NCBI GenBank assembly: GCA_023407175.1
Contig: JAEYMU010000014.1
Location: forward strand, 62,001 to 126,000
Origin: Bacillota bacterium
GTDB taxonomy: Bacteria; Bacillota_A; Clostridia; Lachnospirales; Lachnospiraceae
Reading direction: 5' to 3'
Length of the DNA: 64,000 bases
The translations under genes and the position numbers were made by a program. The first letter of the stretch is position 1. Every line of letters begins with the position of its first letter. The notes beneath the pieces are model-generated. The model worked only from the letters and a program-made list of their open reading frames with translations, ran no database searches and had not been told where the DNA came from. Of the stretch, positions 44,494 through 53,431 are shown one piece after another.

Positions 44494-46335
44494 ATGAAAA
44501 AGTGTAAAGAATTACTTACTTCACCATATTTTATTATAGTTTTATTCATACTTAAGATGATGCTGTACTATTCACTGATTGAGGTGAGGAGTATGGAGGC
44601 TGTTTTCATCATTCTGAGTCTGGCGGTATTTTCAACGATATATATTTGTTTTGGAAGATCAAAACTGAAAAGCAAGCGGTTTATCTTCCTGACCGTTTAT
44701 TTTTTGCTTAGTTTACTGATGTTTGCGGATTCCATGTATTATAACTATTATAATCAGACGGTATCCGTCAGGCAGCTGTGGCAGGCAAAGAGCGTAACCG
44801 CCGTTCCGAATAGCTTTATTGCGACGCTGATACCGGCAAGCTTTTTGTTGTTTGTTGATATACCCTTCGCCTATATCAGCTTTAAGAAATATGCAACCAA
44901 GGAAAACATTCAAAAATGGTTGCCCTGGCGTAGATTCAAATATGTGCTTTATGTGCTCACAACCCTGATTATTACCCTCATTGCAAATCCCTTCCACTCC
45001 GCAGCCTTCGAAAAGGTGAACAGTATGGAGTTTTTTACAAACCATGTAAATGACGTGTATGAGACGATTTCAGAAAATCTTGCTCCTGATTCCATGGATG
45101 AGCAGGAGGTTTTAGCGGTACTGAATGAGGTTACGCCCCAGCCCTCGGCGGTTAAATTCCAGGGGATCGGAGAGGGTAAAAATTTGATTGTAATCCAGCT
45201 GGAGGCCTTCCAGAACTTTGTGCTGGGGGCTACCTATAACGGACAGGAAATTACACCGAATCTGAATGCTCTGATGAAGAGCGATACCATTTATTTTGAC
45301 AATTACTTTTCCAATATAGGAAAGGGAAATACGGCCGATGCCGAGTTTTCTTCCTTGAACAGCCTCTATCCCGTGATTGACGGAGAGTGCTATCGTCTAT
45401 ATCAGGATAACACATTTAACGGACTTCCCTGGTTGATGCGCGATAATGGCTATTATTCCTTTGCCATCCATGGCTATAAGGGTGAATTCTGGAATAGGGA
45501 ATATATCTATCCAAACCTTGGCTTTCAGGATTTCTACAGTATGGAGGATTTAAACCAGGATGATATTATAGGTCTTGGAATATCGGATAAATCCATGTTT
45601 CATCAGCTGGTTTCCATACTGGAGCAGCAGACACAGCCGTATTTTACCTTTGCGGTTACCCTTACCAACCATCATCCCTTTATCCTGGATGAAGGGCATC
45701 GCAGCCTTGAGCTTCTTCCCGAGGATGAGGGAACTACCTTTGGCGATTATCTGGAGACAGTACGTTATACGGATGAAGCCATCGGCCAGTTGATCAGTGA
45801 GCTTAAGGCCTCCGGGCTTTACGATAATACTGTAATAGCCATGTACGGAGACCATCATGGACTAAACTGCGGTATGGAAGAGGTCAACTACCGTATGAGC
45901 GATTTTCTGGGAAGAATCTATGATTATGATGAGATGCTGAATATTCCCCTGATCATCCATGTTCCCGGAAGCGGTGTGGAGGAAACCATCAGCACCACCG
46001 GCGGACAGATAGATTTTCTACCTACCATAGCTAATGTGATGGGACTGGAATACGACAGTACCTTTGTAATGGGTCAGGACCTTTCCAATGCCAAGGATGG
46101 TTTTGTTGCATTTACCTCTTATTTGTTTGACGGCTCCTTTGCCATCAACGATATTATTTTTGAAATATCCAGGGAAGGAATTTTTGAAGGCAGCAGAGCC
46201 TGGAAGATAGGTACGAATGAACCGGTGGATGCCGCGCTTTATCAAAAGGAGTACGAGAAGGCGCTGCTGTTGAAAAAGACCTCGAAGGAAATACTAGATC
46301 AAAATTTAATTGCGGATTTTGTAACCCATGAGTAA
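44494..46335 (+). CDS. LTA synthase-like sulfatase-fold membrane enzyme
   Basis: A 613-residue protein. The ATG at 44494 follows GGGGGC. Five membrane segments occupy about residues 10-185, then an extracellular alkaline phosphatase-superfamily domain. The first metal site is IVIQLEAFQNF, the catalytic threonine lies in GKGNTADAEFSSLNSLYP, and the later metal ligands are in MYGDHHGLN. Related enzymes transfer glycerophosphate from phosphatidylglycerol to build lipoteichoic acid, or act as glycerophosphate transferases on other glycans. Which one applies here cannot be decided. It is monocistronic with a strong terminator. Confidence 0.9.
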   Translation: MKKCKELLTSPYFIIVLFILKMMLYYSLIEVRSMEAVFIILSLAVFSTIYICFGRSKLKSKRFIFLTVYFLLSLLMFADSMYYNYYNQTVSVRQLWQAKSVTAVPNSFIATLIPASFLLFVDIPFAYISFKKYATKENIQKWLPWRRFKYVLYVLTTLIITLIANPFHSAAFEKVNSMEFFTNHVNDVYETISENLAPDSMDEQEVLAVLNEVTPQPSAVKFQGIGEGKNLIVIQLEAFQNFVLGATYNGQEITPNLNALMKSDTIYFDNYFSNIGKGNTADAEFSSLNSLYPVIDGECYRLYQDNTFNGLPWLMRDNGYYSFAIHGYKGEFWNREYIYPNLGFQDFYSMEDLNQDDIIGLGISDKSMFHQLVSILEQQTQPYFTFAVTLTNHHPFILDEGHRSLELLPEDEGTTFGDYLETVRYTDEAIGQLISELKASGLYDNTVIAMYGDHHGLNCGMEEVNYRMSDFLGRIYDYDEMLNIPLIIHVPGSGVEETISTTGGQIDFLPTIANVMGLEYDSTFVMGQDLSNAKDGFVAFTSYLFDGSFAINDIIFEISREGIFEGSRAWKIGTNEPVDAALYQKEYEKALLLKKTSKEILDQNLIADFVTHE

Positions 46336-46343
46336 AGATAGAG

Positions 46344-46386
46344 ATATAATAAGCCCATTGCAGTCTTGCATTGGGTCTTATTATAT
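46344..46386 (+). terminator. Terminator of the LTA synthase-like gene
   Basis: ATATAATAAG (46344-46353) pairs with CTTATTATAT (46377-46386), with CCCA/TGGG and TGCA/TGCA continuing inside, then TTTC. Confidence 0.8.
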
Positions 46387-46419
46387 TTCACGGAAAATAG
46401 GGCATAATGTTCACGATAA

Positions 46420-46535
46420 GCAGATTAATCCATGGAATTCAAAACATTGATCAAGCTTGCTTGAATCAATGCCTTGAATTCCATGGATAAGTGCAACGTG
46501 AGCGAGAAAACGGAGTTTTCGAGCTTTTAATCTGC
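46420..46535. repeat. 116-base three-way-junction inverted-repeat element
   Basis: The closing stem pairs GCAGATTAA (46420-46428) with TTAATCTGC (46527-46535). Arm 1 is a 15-bp stem, ATCCATGGAATTCAA (46428-46442) with TTGAATTCCATGGAT (46474-46488), continued by CATTGA/TCAATG and TCAAGC/GCTTGA. Arm 2 is GAAAAC/GTTTTC (46506-46520) with GA/GA and AGC/GCT below it. It is followed by GGACATGG, a tail shared with the hairpin leader at 55.4 kb. It lies 80 bases upstream of the patatin gene and just before its promoter. Confidence 0.8.
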
Positions 46536-46565
46536 GGACATGGTATGATATCTACAGATATTCAT

Positions 46566-46594
46566 TTGTTTGTTGTTGACATGATACATATAAT
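46566..46594 (+). promoter_or_regulatory. SigA-type promoter for the patatin-like gene
   Basis: TTGTTT (46566-46571), a 17-base spacer, perfect TATAAT (46589-46594). It would leave a leader of only about 15 bases with GGGGGAGGGG as the ribosome site. Confidence 0.5.
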
Positions 46595-46615
46595 ACGGCG
46601 TCCGGGGGAGGGGCT

Positions 46616-47815
46616 ATGGTACAGGAAAGCATTGATCTTACAAAGGAATATGGAGTTGTTCTCGAGGGCGGAGGAGCAAAGGGGGCCTACCAGATCGGTG
46701 TCTGGAAAGCTCTTCAGGAATACGGAGTTAAAATCAAAGGAGTGGCAGGGGTATCGGTAGGTGCACTTAACGGGGCATTAATCTGTATGGGCGACTTTGA
46801 AAAGGCTGTTGAAATCTGGAAGAACATCTCCTATTCAAGCATAATGAATGTGGACGACGATGAGATGGATAAGCTGATTAACCGCAGATTTAAGGACATA
46901 AACCTCCAGACAGTCAGCAGGCACAGCAAAAAATTCCTGGTGAGCGGAGGCTTTGACGTAACTCCTCTAAGGCAGCTTCTGGATGAGAATGTAGACGAGA
47001 AAAAAATCAGGGAATCAGAGATTGAATTCATCATGGGGACCTTTGATGTAAGCAGTCTGAAGGCGATGGAAATATCGGCTAAGGAAGCGGAAGACGGCTA
47101 TCTTAAGGATTATCTGATGGCGAGTGCGAATTTTCCCTTGTTTAAAAGCCCAAAGCTCCATGGAAAAACCTATCTGGATGGCGGAATTACGAACAATGTC
47201 CCGATTGATATGCTGATAAACCGAGGGTATAAGGATATTATCGTAATCCGTATCTATGGCATCGGTGTCGAAAAGAAGATTAAAATTCCAGAGGATGTGA
47301 AGATCACCTATATTGCCCCCAAAGCCCAGCTGTGCAATGTACTTGAGTTCAATCGAAAGAAGGCGGCACGTAATATTATGCTGGGATATTATGATGCCCT
47401 GCGTATTCTTAAACCTCTGGCCGGCAATGAATATTATATTGAGTCGGAAAAAACAGAGAAGGAATATCTGGAGGCATTGATTTCCCCTTCAGAGGAGGAG
47501 CTTCGGAATTGCCTGCCCCAGGGTAAGCCTGACAGTCCGCTGGGTTCGGCATTCCTTCGCAAATGCCTTGAGGAGGGCTACCCACAGCTGGCCCTTGCAT
47601 TAAAGCTGCATAAGGGCTGGAGATATTCCAATTTGTATTATGCAATTCTTGAGTATGCTGCCAAGAAGGTCCGGCTTAAGAAATATAAGATTTATATGGA
47701 GCAGGAATTTTGCCGTATACTTTACAAGAATATTGCAAAATATATGACGGATACAGAAAATCCGGATGATATAGTAGAGCTGGCGCAGTCAATATTGAGA
47801 TCAAATATAATATAA
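46616..47815 (+). CDS. Patatin-like phospholipase
   Basis: A 399-residue cytoplasmic protein. The oxyanion-hole motif is VVLEGGGAKGAYQIGVW, the nucleophile elbow is GVSVGALNG with the active serine near residue 50, and the catalytic aspartate lies in YLDGGITNNVP. The first 280 residues cover the patatin domain; the C-terminal 120 residues are helical without a known family. Relatives hydrolyse phospholipids or acylglycerols. GGGGGAGGGG precedes the ATG. It stands alone. Confidence 0.92.
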   Translation: MVQESIDLTKEYGVVLEGGGAKGAYQIGVWKALQEYGVKIKGVAGVSVGALNGALICMGDFEKAVEIWKNISYSSIMNVDDDEMDKLINRRFKDINLQTVSRHSKKFLVSGGFDVTPLRQLLDENVDEKKIRESEIEFIMGTFDVSSLKAMEISAKEAEDGYLKDYLMASANFPLFKSPKLHGKTYLDGGITNNVPIDMLINRGYKDIIVIRIYGIGVEKKIKIPEDVKITYIAPKAQLCNVLEFNRKKAARNIMLGYYDALRILKPLAGNEYYIESEKTEKEYLEALISPSEEELRNCLPQGKPDSPLGSAFLRKCLEEGYPQLALALKLHKGWRYSNLYYAILEYAAKKVRLKKYKIYMEQEFCRILYKNIAKYMTDTENPDDIVELAQSILRSNII

Positions 47816-47930
47816 AGCTTTAATAAATCAGAATTGTGTGGGAGCTGACGGTAGTAAAATACAATGAAATAAGCACTCCCATACAATTTCTGAAAAGGTA
47901 AAAAGGTATTATAATTGTACAGAAAACGTT

Positions 47931-47944
47931 TACAGATAGAAGGA
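47931..47944 (-). promoter_or_regulatory. cre-like (CcpA/LacI-type) operator
   Basis: On the minus strand TGTAAACGTTTTCT fits the CcpA consensus TGWAARCGYTWNCW at every position. The site lies about 70 bases upstream of the promoter at 48012 and 167 bases before the LacI-family gene. It could serve carbon catabolite control or the local LacI regulator, whose class favours CG-centred operators. Confidence 0.6.
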
Positions 47945-48011
47945 AATGGGCGAAATATACAGTGGGACAATAAAAAATGCTAAATTAATTATAAAATTTA
48001 GAAGATTATTG

Positions 48012-48040
48012 TTGACAATTCATATAAAATGTATTATTTT
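48012..48040 (+). promoter_or_regulatory. SigA-type promoter for the LacI-led catabolic cluster
   Basis: Perfect TTGACA (48012-48017), a 17-base spacer, TATTTT (48035-48040), 70 bases before the LacI start. Confidence 0.6.
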
Positions 48041-48110
48041 AAGGATATAGAAATAATGCTTGGCCATAAATACAGAAATAAGAAATGAGTAAACGATTAC
48101 AGGAGGCTGT

Positions 48111-49109
48111 ATGACGATAAAGGATGTTGCAAAGGAAGCACAGGTTTCGGTTGCTACCGTATCCAGGGTAATTAATGGATTTCCCAATGTGAATGATGAG
48201 TTGCGTGTCCGTGTAGAACAGACCATTGAAAAACTGGGCTTTAAACCGAACCAGCTTGCCAAGGGCCTGAAAAATAATGTTACTTACACGGTGGGGATTG
48301 TTGTATCTGATATATCCAATTCTTATTTTAACGGGGTAATTCGTCATATAGAAAGAGTAATGAACGAGAAGGGGTATTCCCTTCTAATGGCCAGCACTGA
48401 TGGGAATGAGCAGAAGGAAAAGGAATGCATTGAGATGATGGATGCAAAAAGGGTGGACGGGCTGGTGATATGTCCGGTTTCTCCGGATATAGAAAAGATA
48501 GTAAGCAATGTATCCTGTCCGGTGGTTTCCTTTGACAGAAGCTCTCTTAACCATATCCGCGATACAGTTTATGTGGATAAGGAGCGATCCATGTATGATG
48601 CCGTAGCTCATCTGTTTCAAAAGGGGCACAAAGAGATTGCCGTGATAAGCGGTATGAAAAATCTCAGTACGAATTTTGACAGATATCATGGCTATATGAG
48701 GGCACATTACGATTGGGATATGATAGCTCATAAGGAGAATATGTATTTTGGCTCCTTTACAAAAGAATATGGCAAGCAATCCTTTGAAAAATTGATGAAA
48801 GGGGGAACAAAACCGACGGCGATTATTAGCGGAAGCGCAGATTTGACAGAGGGAATACTGGCCAAGGCAAAGGAGCTGAAGGTGAGAATTCCGGAGGATA
48901 TTTCCCTTATTTCCTTTGGTACCTTAAGCTTTCAGGATATTTTGGACTTAAGGATTACCTATGTAGATGAAATGCAGTCGACCATAGGTGAAAAAATTGG
49001 TAAGATGATACTTACCAGATTAAGAAATACATCGATACCGGCACGACTGGAAGTTTTAGAAAGCGGTATTGTTGAAGGTGATTCTGTAAAAGCTATGAAT
49101 GACAATTAA
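48111..49109 (+). CDS. LacI-family transcription regulator
   Basis: A 332-residue regulator. The headpiece is TIKDVAKEAQVSVATVSRVI followed by NGFPNVNDELR and the hinge region KPNQLAKGLKN. The remaining 270 residues form the periplasmic-binding-like effector domain (VGIVVSDISNSYFNGVIRHI, CPVVSFDRSSL). CAGGAGG precedes the ATG. As the first gene of a same-strand series of ten, it probably controls the cluster and responds to the imported compound or a product of it. Confidence 0.94.
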   Translation: MTIKDVAKEAQVSVATVSRVINGFPNVNDELRVRVEQTIEKLGFKPNQLAKGLKNNVTYTVGIVVSDISNSYFNGVIRHIERVMNEKGYSLLMASTDGNEQKEKECIEMMDAKRVDGLVICPVSPDIEKIVSNVSCPVVSFDRSSLNHIRDTVYVDKERSMYDAVAHLFQKGHKEIAVISGMKNLSTNFDRYHGYMRAHYDWDMIAHKENMYFGSFTKEYGKQSFEKLMKGGTKPTAIISGSADLTEGILAKAKELKVRIPEDISLISFGTLSFQDILDLRITYVDEMQSTIGEKIGKMILTRLRNTSIPARLEVLESGIVEGDSVKAMNDN

Positions 49110-49122
49110 GTAAGAGGCATAA

Positions 49123-49175
49123 GAGTGAATAAATTCACTCGGCAAGTTTGTGTCTGTGCTGCATCCACAAACTTG
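49123..49175 (+). repeat. Two-hairpin leader, relative of the 74-base element
   Basis: GAGTGAAT/ATTCACTC (49123-49140) with an AA loop, then CAAGTTTGTG/CACAAACTTG (49143-49175), followed by ATATGCGCAAGCC. The CGGCAAGTTTGTG segment matches CGGCAAATTTGTG in the leader at 55.4 kb, and the GATATGCG tail matches the 74-base element. It lies just before the permease start. Confidence 0.55.
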
Positions 49176-49230
49176 ATATGCGCAAGCCTTGCAAACGAGG
49201 CTATTAAGCAGCGCAGAAAAGAGGAAGAAA

Positions 49231-50088
49231 ATGAAAAACACAGGGGAAAAGAAAATGACTGGAGCTTATGGAAAACGGCTGATGTATACGCTCAAGGATT
49301 CCTTACCCGGCATTTTGAGTGTCTTTGGAGTAATCGTTATATGGGAATTGGCAGTCAGGTTCCTCAATATTAAAGAATATGTTTTGCCTTCGCCCAGCGC
49401 ATCTGTTGTTGCAATATTCACAAATTGGAATGCAATAAGCAAGAATTTATTCACTACATTGTATGAAATTGGATTGGGGTTTGGGGTGACTGTATTGGTA
49501 AGTATACCAATTGCAACGTTGATATCCTATTCCAGAACGTTTGAGAAAACGTTATATCCATTTATGGTGTTTCTCCAGTTGATCCCTAAGGTGGCGATAG
49601 CCCCTCTGTTCGTCATCTGGTTTGGCTTTGGAGTAATGCCGAAGGTATTAATGGTATTTCTATTATCCTTCTTCCCACTTTTGATGGACTCGGTGGCAGG
49701 ACTCCAGTCTTTAAATCCAAGACTTTACAGTATGTCCAGAACAATGAGCGATTCGGAATGGAAATTCTACTGGAAGATTAAGCTGCCTAATGCTCTGCCC
49801 CATATATTTTCGGGACTTAAAACCTCTATATCAATGGCAACCGTAGGCGCAGTTGTAGCAGAATTCCTCGGAGCGGACAGCGGGCTTGGATACCTGCTGC
49901 TAAGAGCAAACGGAGATATCAATACAAAGCTTTTGTTTGCCATATTGATTGTGCTATGTATTATGGGAATGGTTTTCTTTATGCTGGTAGGCTTCATTGA
50001 GAAAAGGATTATCCCCTGGCATGTCAGCCAGAGAAAGAGCAGTAAAACAAGTGACAGCGGAAAGAAGGAAATCCGGGTTACAGCTTAA
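49231..50088 (+). CDS. ABC transporter permease, NitT/TauT type
   Basis: A 285-residue permease with about six membrane segments. The ATG at 49231 has AGAGGAAG upstream; an earlier in-frame start would lie in the hairpin leader. The coupling loop reads SRTMSDSEWKFYWKIKLPNA, a divergent form of the usual EAA loop with the glycine replaced (S-D-S instead of L-G-A). Together with the binding protein and ATPase that follow, it forms a second NitT/TauT-type importer in this window. It differs clearly in sequence from the one at 20.4 kb. Confidence 0.9.
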   Translation: MKNTGEKKMTGAYGKRLMYTLKDSLPGILSVFGVIVIWELAVRFLNIKEYVLPSPSASVVAIFTNWNAISKNLFTTLYEIGLGFGVTVLVSIPIATLISYSRTFEKTLYPFMVFLQLIPKVAIAPLFVIWFGFGVMPKVLMVFLLSFFPLLMDSVAGLQSLNPRLYSMSRTMSDSEWKFYWKIKLPNALPHIFSGLKTSISMATVGAVVAEFLGADSGLGYLLLRANGDINTKLLFAILIVLCIMGMVFFMLVGFIEKRIIPWHVSQRKSSKTSDSGKKEIRVTA

Positions 50089-50282
50089 GTCTATGATATT
50101 TTTGCACCGTGTGGAAAGGATCCGTCCATGGGGTGTCGGGAATATATGCTTTACATTTGAACCAGTATATCTGTAAAGGAGTATTATTAAAACATTACTT
50201 AAGAGTACTCTCGGAAAATCAGCCGCAAAGATGCAGATTAAGGAAGTTTTCGAGGGGCTCCATAATCAAAAGGAGGAGCAAT

Positions 50283-51374
50283 ATGTTTAAAAAGGTATTT
50301 GCTGTTACATTAAGCGTTATGATGCTGCTGTCTATGGTGGGGTGCACAAGTAAAACATCCGGCGAAGATAAAATCACTCCATCCGGAGGAAATGACAAAG
50401 CTACCGTTACAGAAGGAGCCGATAGTTCAGACGGAGTTACACAGGCGGCTTCAGGAGAATTAACTAAGGTAAGCTTCCGGTTAAATTATACAGCCTCCGG
50501 TTTGCATTCTCCATTTTATATGGCCCTGGAAAAGGGATATTATGAGGAGGCAGGACTGGATGTAACGATTGGTGAGGGAACCGGCTCCGGTACGACAGCC
50601 AAACTGGTAGGTACCGGTTCGGATGATCTTGGTCTTGTAGACTCTGCTTCTGTCGGTTCTGCTGTGGCAGGAGGAATTCCGATCAAGGTAGTATGCCCGG
50701 TATATGCGGTAAACGGCTATGGTATTATCTCTCTGGCCTCTACCGGAATTGAAAGTCCCAAGGATTTGGAAGGCAAGAAGGTAGGTATTGCTACAGGGGA
50801 CGGCCCTTCGAATCTGTTTGCAGCAGTAGCAGCCGCCAATGATGTGGATTTGGACAAAATTAATTTTGTATCCATGGACTCTAATTCAAAGATAACTGCA
50901 CTGATTAAAGGCCAGGTAGATGCTATCCTCGGCGGTGCAGATAACGAAGCAATTACAATAAAGAACATGGGCAATGAGGTTAATGTATTAAGGTATTCGG
51001 AATATGGTGCAGCAACGGTGGGCTTATCCGTCATTGCCAGCGATAATTTTATTCAGAACAATCCGGAAGTGGTTAAAAGCTTTATATCCGCAACTATGAA
51101 GGCCTGGAACGAAGCGAGAGGGGATGCGGAAGGAACAGTTGAGTATATTCTGGATGACTTCCCTACGATGGATAAGAATACAGCACTGGGAGGACTTCAG
51201 GTTGCTCTGGACAGCTTGTTTGCAGCAGATTCCAGCACACTGGGTAACTTAAGTGAGAGTGACTGGGAAAACTGCAGGGATTTACTGGTGAATTATATGG
51301 GCGTTGATGAGAGTGTAAAGGCAACAGATTTGTATACCTTTGACTGTCTGCCGGAAGATCTCCCGGCAAAATAG
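50283..51374 (+). CDS. NMT1/SsuA-type substrate-binding lipoprotein
   Basis: A 363-residue lipoprotein. AAAAGGAGGAG precedes the ATG at 50283, and a long upstream in-frame extension has no signal-peptide logic and is rejected. The lipobox is LSMVGC. A serine/threonine- and glutamate-rich linker follows, then the binding domain: VSFRLNYTASGLHSPFYMAL, EKGYYEEAGLDV, GTGSDDLGLVDSASVGSAV. The first segment resembles THI5/ThiY-like proteins that bind pyrimidine or thiamine precursors, but other ligands are equally possible. Confidence 0.88.
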   Translation: MFKKVFAVTLSVMMLLSMVGCTSKTSGEDKITPSGGNDKATVTEGADSSDGVTQAASGELTKVSFRLNYTASGLHSPFYMALEKGYYEEAGLDVTIGEGTGSGTTAKLVGTGSDDLGLVDSASVGSAVAGGIPIKVVCPVYAVNGYGIISLASTGIESPKDLEGKKVGIATGDGPSNLFAAVAAANDVDLDKINFVSMDSNSKITALIKGQVDAILGGADNEAITIKNMGNEVNVLRYSEYGAATVGLSVIASDNFIQNNPEVVKSFISATMKAWNEARGDAEGTVEYILDDFPTMDKNTALGGLQVALDSLFAADSSTLGNLSESDWENCRDLLVNYMGVDESVKATDLYTFDCLPEDLPAK

Positions 51375-51381
51375 GGACAAA

Positions 51382-51418
51382 AGTGTAGTGTCTCTAAAGA
51401 CGAAGGGGACACTACACT
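51382..51418 (+). other. Intercistronic hairpin between binding protein and ATPase genes
   Basis: AGTGTAGTGTC (51382-51392) pairs perfectly with GACACTACACT (51408-51418). No T-tract follows. It probably protects the binding-protein message, like the hairpin at 31585. Confidence 0.7.
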
Positions 51419-51445
51419 AGACTAATAAAACAGGAGGCGACTAGA

Positions 51446-52213
51446 GTGCTTGAATTCGTTCATGTTGGAATGAAATATAAAACATTAAGCGGTTATACGG
51501 AAGCACTTCAGGACATCAATTTTGATGTCAAGGATGGTGAATTTGTCACCATCCTTGGTCCCTCCGGATGTGGAAAAAGTACCTTTCTATTTATAGGTAC
51601 AGGACTTACCAAATGCACATCCGGTCAGGTGCTGCTGAAGGGAAAAGAAATAACAAAACCCTATAAAGAGGTAGGCTTTGTATTTCAGGATCATCTGCTT
51701 CTCGAGTGGAGAACAGTGCTTCAAAATATCATGATTCAGGGAGAATTCCGTGATTATAATATGCAGGAAACAAAGGAGAAGGCACTGGCGCTTATTAAGC
51801 AGGTGGGATTGGCAGGCTTTGAAAACAAATATCCATGGGAGCTTTCAGGCGGAATGCAGCAAAGAGTATCCATATGCAGGGCTCTTGTGCATGAACCGGA
51901 CCTGCTGATGATGGATGAACCCTACGGGGCTCTGGATGCGTTGACCAGGGAACAGATGCGTGTGGATTTGGAAAGAATGTGGATGCAAAAGAAAAATACC
52001 ATTCTGTTTGTAACCCATGATATCGTGGAAGCAATCCTGTTGGCGGACAAGATCGTAGTTATGACTCCGCGTCCCGGACAGGTGAAGGAAATCATCAATA
52101 TCGACCTGCCCAGACCGAGAAATATGGAAGTAAAAGAATCTTCGGAATTTATGAAATACAGAAAGCACATTACAGAATTATTTATGGATATGGGCGTTTT
52201 ACACGACGAGTAA
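51446..52213 (+). CDS. ABC transporter ATP-binding protein, NitT/TauT type
   Basis: A 255-residue ATPase. The start is GTG at 51446 with AGGAGG eight bases upstream. Walker A is GPSGCGKST, the Q-loop is FVFQDHLLLEW, the signature is LSGGMQQR, Walker B is LLMMDEPYGALD and the switch is FVTHDIVEA. It completes the importer formed with the permease and binding protein upstream. Confidence 0.93.
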   Translation: MLEFVHVGMKYKTLSGYTEALQDINFDVKDGEFVTILGPSGCGKSTFLFIGTGLTKCTSGQVLLKGKEITKPYKEVGFVFQDHLLLEWRTVLQNIMIQGEFRDYNMQETKEKALALIKQVGLAGFENKYPWELSGGMQQRVSICRALVHEPDLLMMDEPYGALDALTREQMRVDLERMWMQKKNTILFVTHDIVEAILLADKIVVMTPRPGQVKEIINIDLPRPRNMEVKESSEFMKYRKHITELFMDMGVLHDE

Positions 52214-52263
52214 TAGACACAGAGATGTAATCGACAAGTAACAGTTAGAAAAGAGGTTTTTTC

Positions 52264-53412
52264 ATGGCGCATTTAGAAGTTGAGTTTGCAGGCCTTAAAT
52301 TAAAAAATCCCCTGATCGCAGCCTCCGCAGGAACTACAAAGGATGCCCTGCATTGCAAAATGGCAGAAGATGCCGGTTTTTCAGCAGTGATCCTGAAATC
52401 CATACAGGAGGAGACGGTCAACAGGTACAATCCATTTCCGAGGATGAGCGTAATACGCAATGGAATTCCCGGTTATCAGGCAACTACCTTCATGACCTAT
52501 GAGCAGGCGTTCGAGGGAGATATCGAAGATTACTGCAATGAAATAAAGCGCTCTAAGGATATGGTAACCATACCGGTGATTGCAAGCTTAAATTGTGTCA
52601 CCCCGGAAAAGTGGATGGAATATGCTGTTTTAGTGGAAAAGGCTGGAGCAGATGCACTGGAAGTGGTTCCATCTTGTCCGGTTGGAGCCTTTGTCCGGGA
52701 TGCGGCTGAGTTTTATCCGGTCGCAAGCAGGGCTGTTGTTGATATAAAAAGAGCGGTAAAGATTCCGGTCGGAATAAAAATGACCCAGCAGATGTCAAAT
52801 CCGATTATCTGTGCAAAGGAGCTGGAGGAAGACGGGGCGGATTGGATTACGATGTTCAACCGTTCTTCCGGACTGCAGATCGACCTGGATACCATGGAGC
52901 CGATTATGCATAAGGGCTTTTGCGGACATGGGGGTCCCTGGGTAGTTCAGTCCGTCATGCGATGGATTGCGGCCTCCTATCCCCATCTTAGGACACCGAT
53001 CAGTGCTACGGGCGGCGTTACCTGCTATGAGGATGTGGTGAGGTATCTGCTGTCAGGGGCAAGAAGTGTACAGGCAGCCTCACTGATCTATATGAAGGGC
53101 TTTGATGTTGTGAAGGAAATATTGGAGAAGCTGGAGCTTTATCTGGAAAAGCACAAGATCGACTATGTGACGGATCTGGTAGGAAAGGCGGCAGAGAAAA
53201 TACTGCCCCTGGATAAAGCGGATCGAAGTAAACGGTACTATGCTGTACTGGACAGGGAAAAATGTATCAGCTGCAGGAAATGTTTTCCGGTATGCATCTA
53301 CGGAGCAATATCTAATGATGGTAAATATCCTGAAATTCATCCAGAAAAATGTGATGGCTGTGGTTTGTGTTCCCAAATTTGCGGCCGGGCTATTGATATG
53401 TATATAAAATAA
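52264..53412 (+). CDS. PreA-like flavin oxidoreductase with two [4Fe-4S] clusters
   Basis: A 382-residue protein. The first 300 residues are a dihydroorotate dehydrogenase-type TIM barrel: EFAGLKLKNPLIAASAGTT, VIASLNCVTPEKW, EVVPSCPVGAF with Cys138 at the place of the catalytic cysteine in dihydropyrimidine dehydrogenase, and the phosphate-binding end ISATGGV. The C-terminal 60 residues hold CISCRKCFPVC and CDGCGLCSQIC, two [4Fe-4S] sites. E. coli PreA, which reduces uracil with PreT, has this layout. No PreT gene is present here, so another electron donor is needed. AGAGG precedes the ATG. The substrate may be a pyrimidine or a related ring. Confidence 0.82.
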   Translation: MAHLEVEFAGLKLKNPLIAASAGTTKDALHCKMAEDAGFSAVILKSIQEETVNRYNPFPRMSVIRNGIPGYQATTFMTYEQAFEGDIEDYCNEIKRSKDMVTIPVIASLNCVTPEKWMEYAVLVEKAGADALEVVPSCPVGAFVRDAAEFYPVASRAVVDIKRAVKIPVGIKMTQQMSNPIICAKELEEDGADWITMFNRSSGLQIDLDTMEPIMHKGFCGHGGPWVVQSVMRWIAASYPHLRTPISATGGVTCYEDVVRYLLSGARSVQAASLIYMKGFDVVKEILEKLELYLEKHKIDYVTDLVGKAAEKILPLDKADRSKRYYAVLDREKCISCRKCFPVCIYGAISNDGKYPEIHPEKCDGCGLCSQICGRAIDMYIK

Positions 53413-53431
53413 GACTTTACGGAGGTAATGA

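Noticed and set aside
50109..50282. A 58-residue extension of the second binding protein
   Set aside because: It would place the lipoprotein signal inside the protein; the ATG at 50283 has a strong ribosome site and a proper signal peptide.
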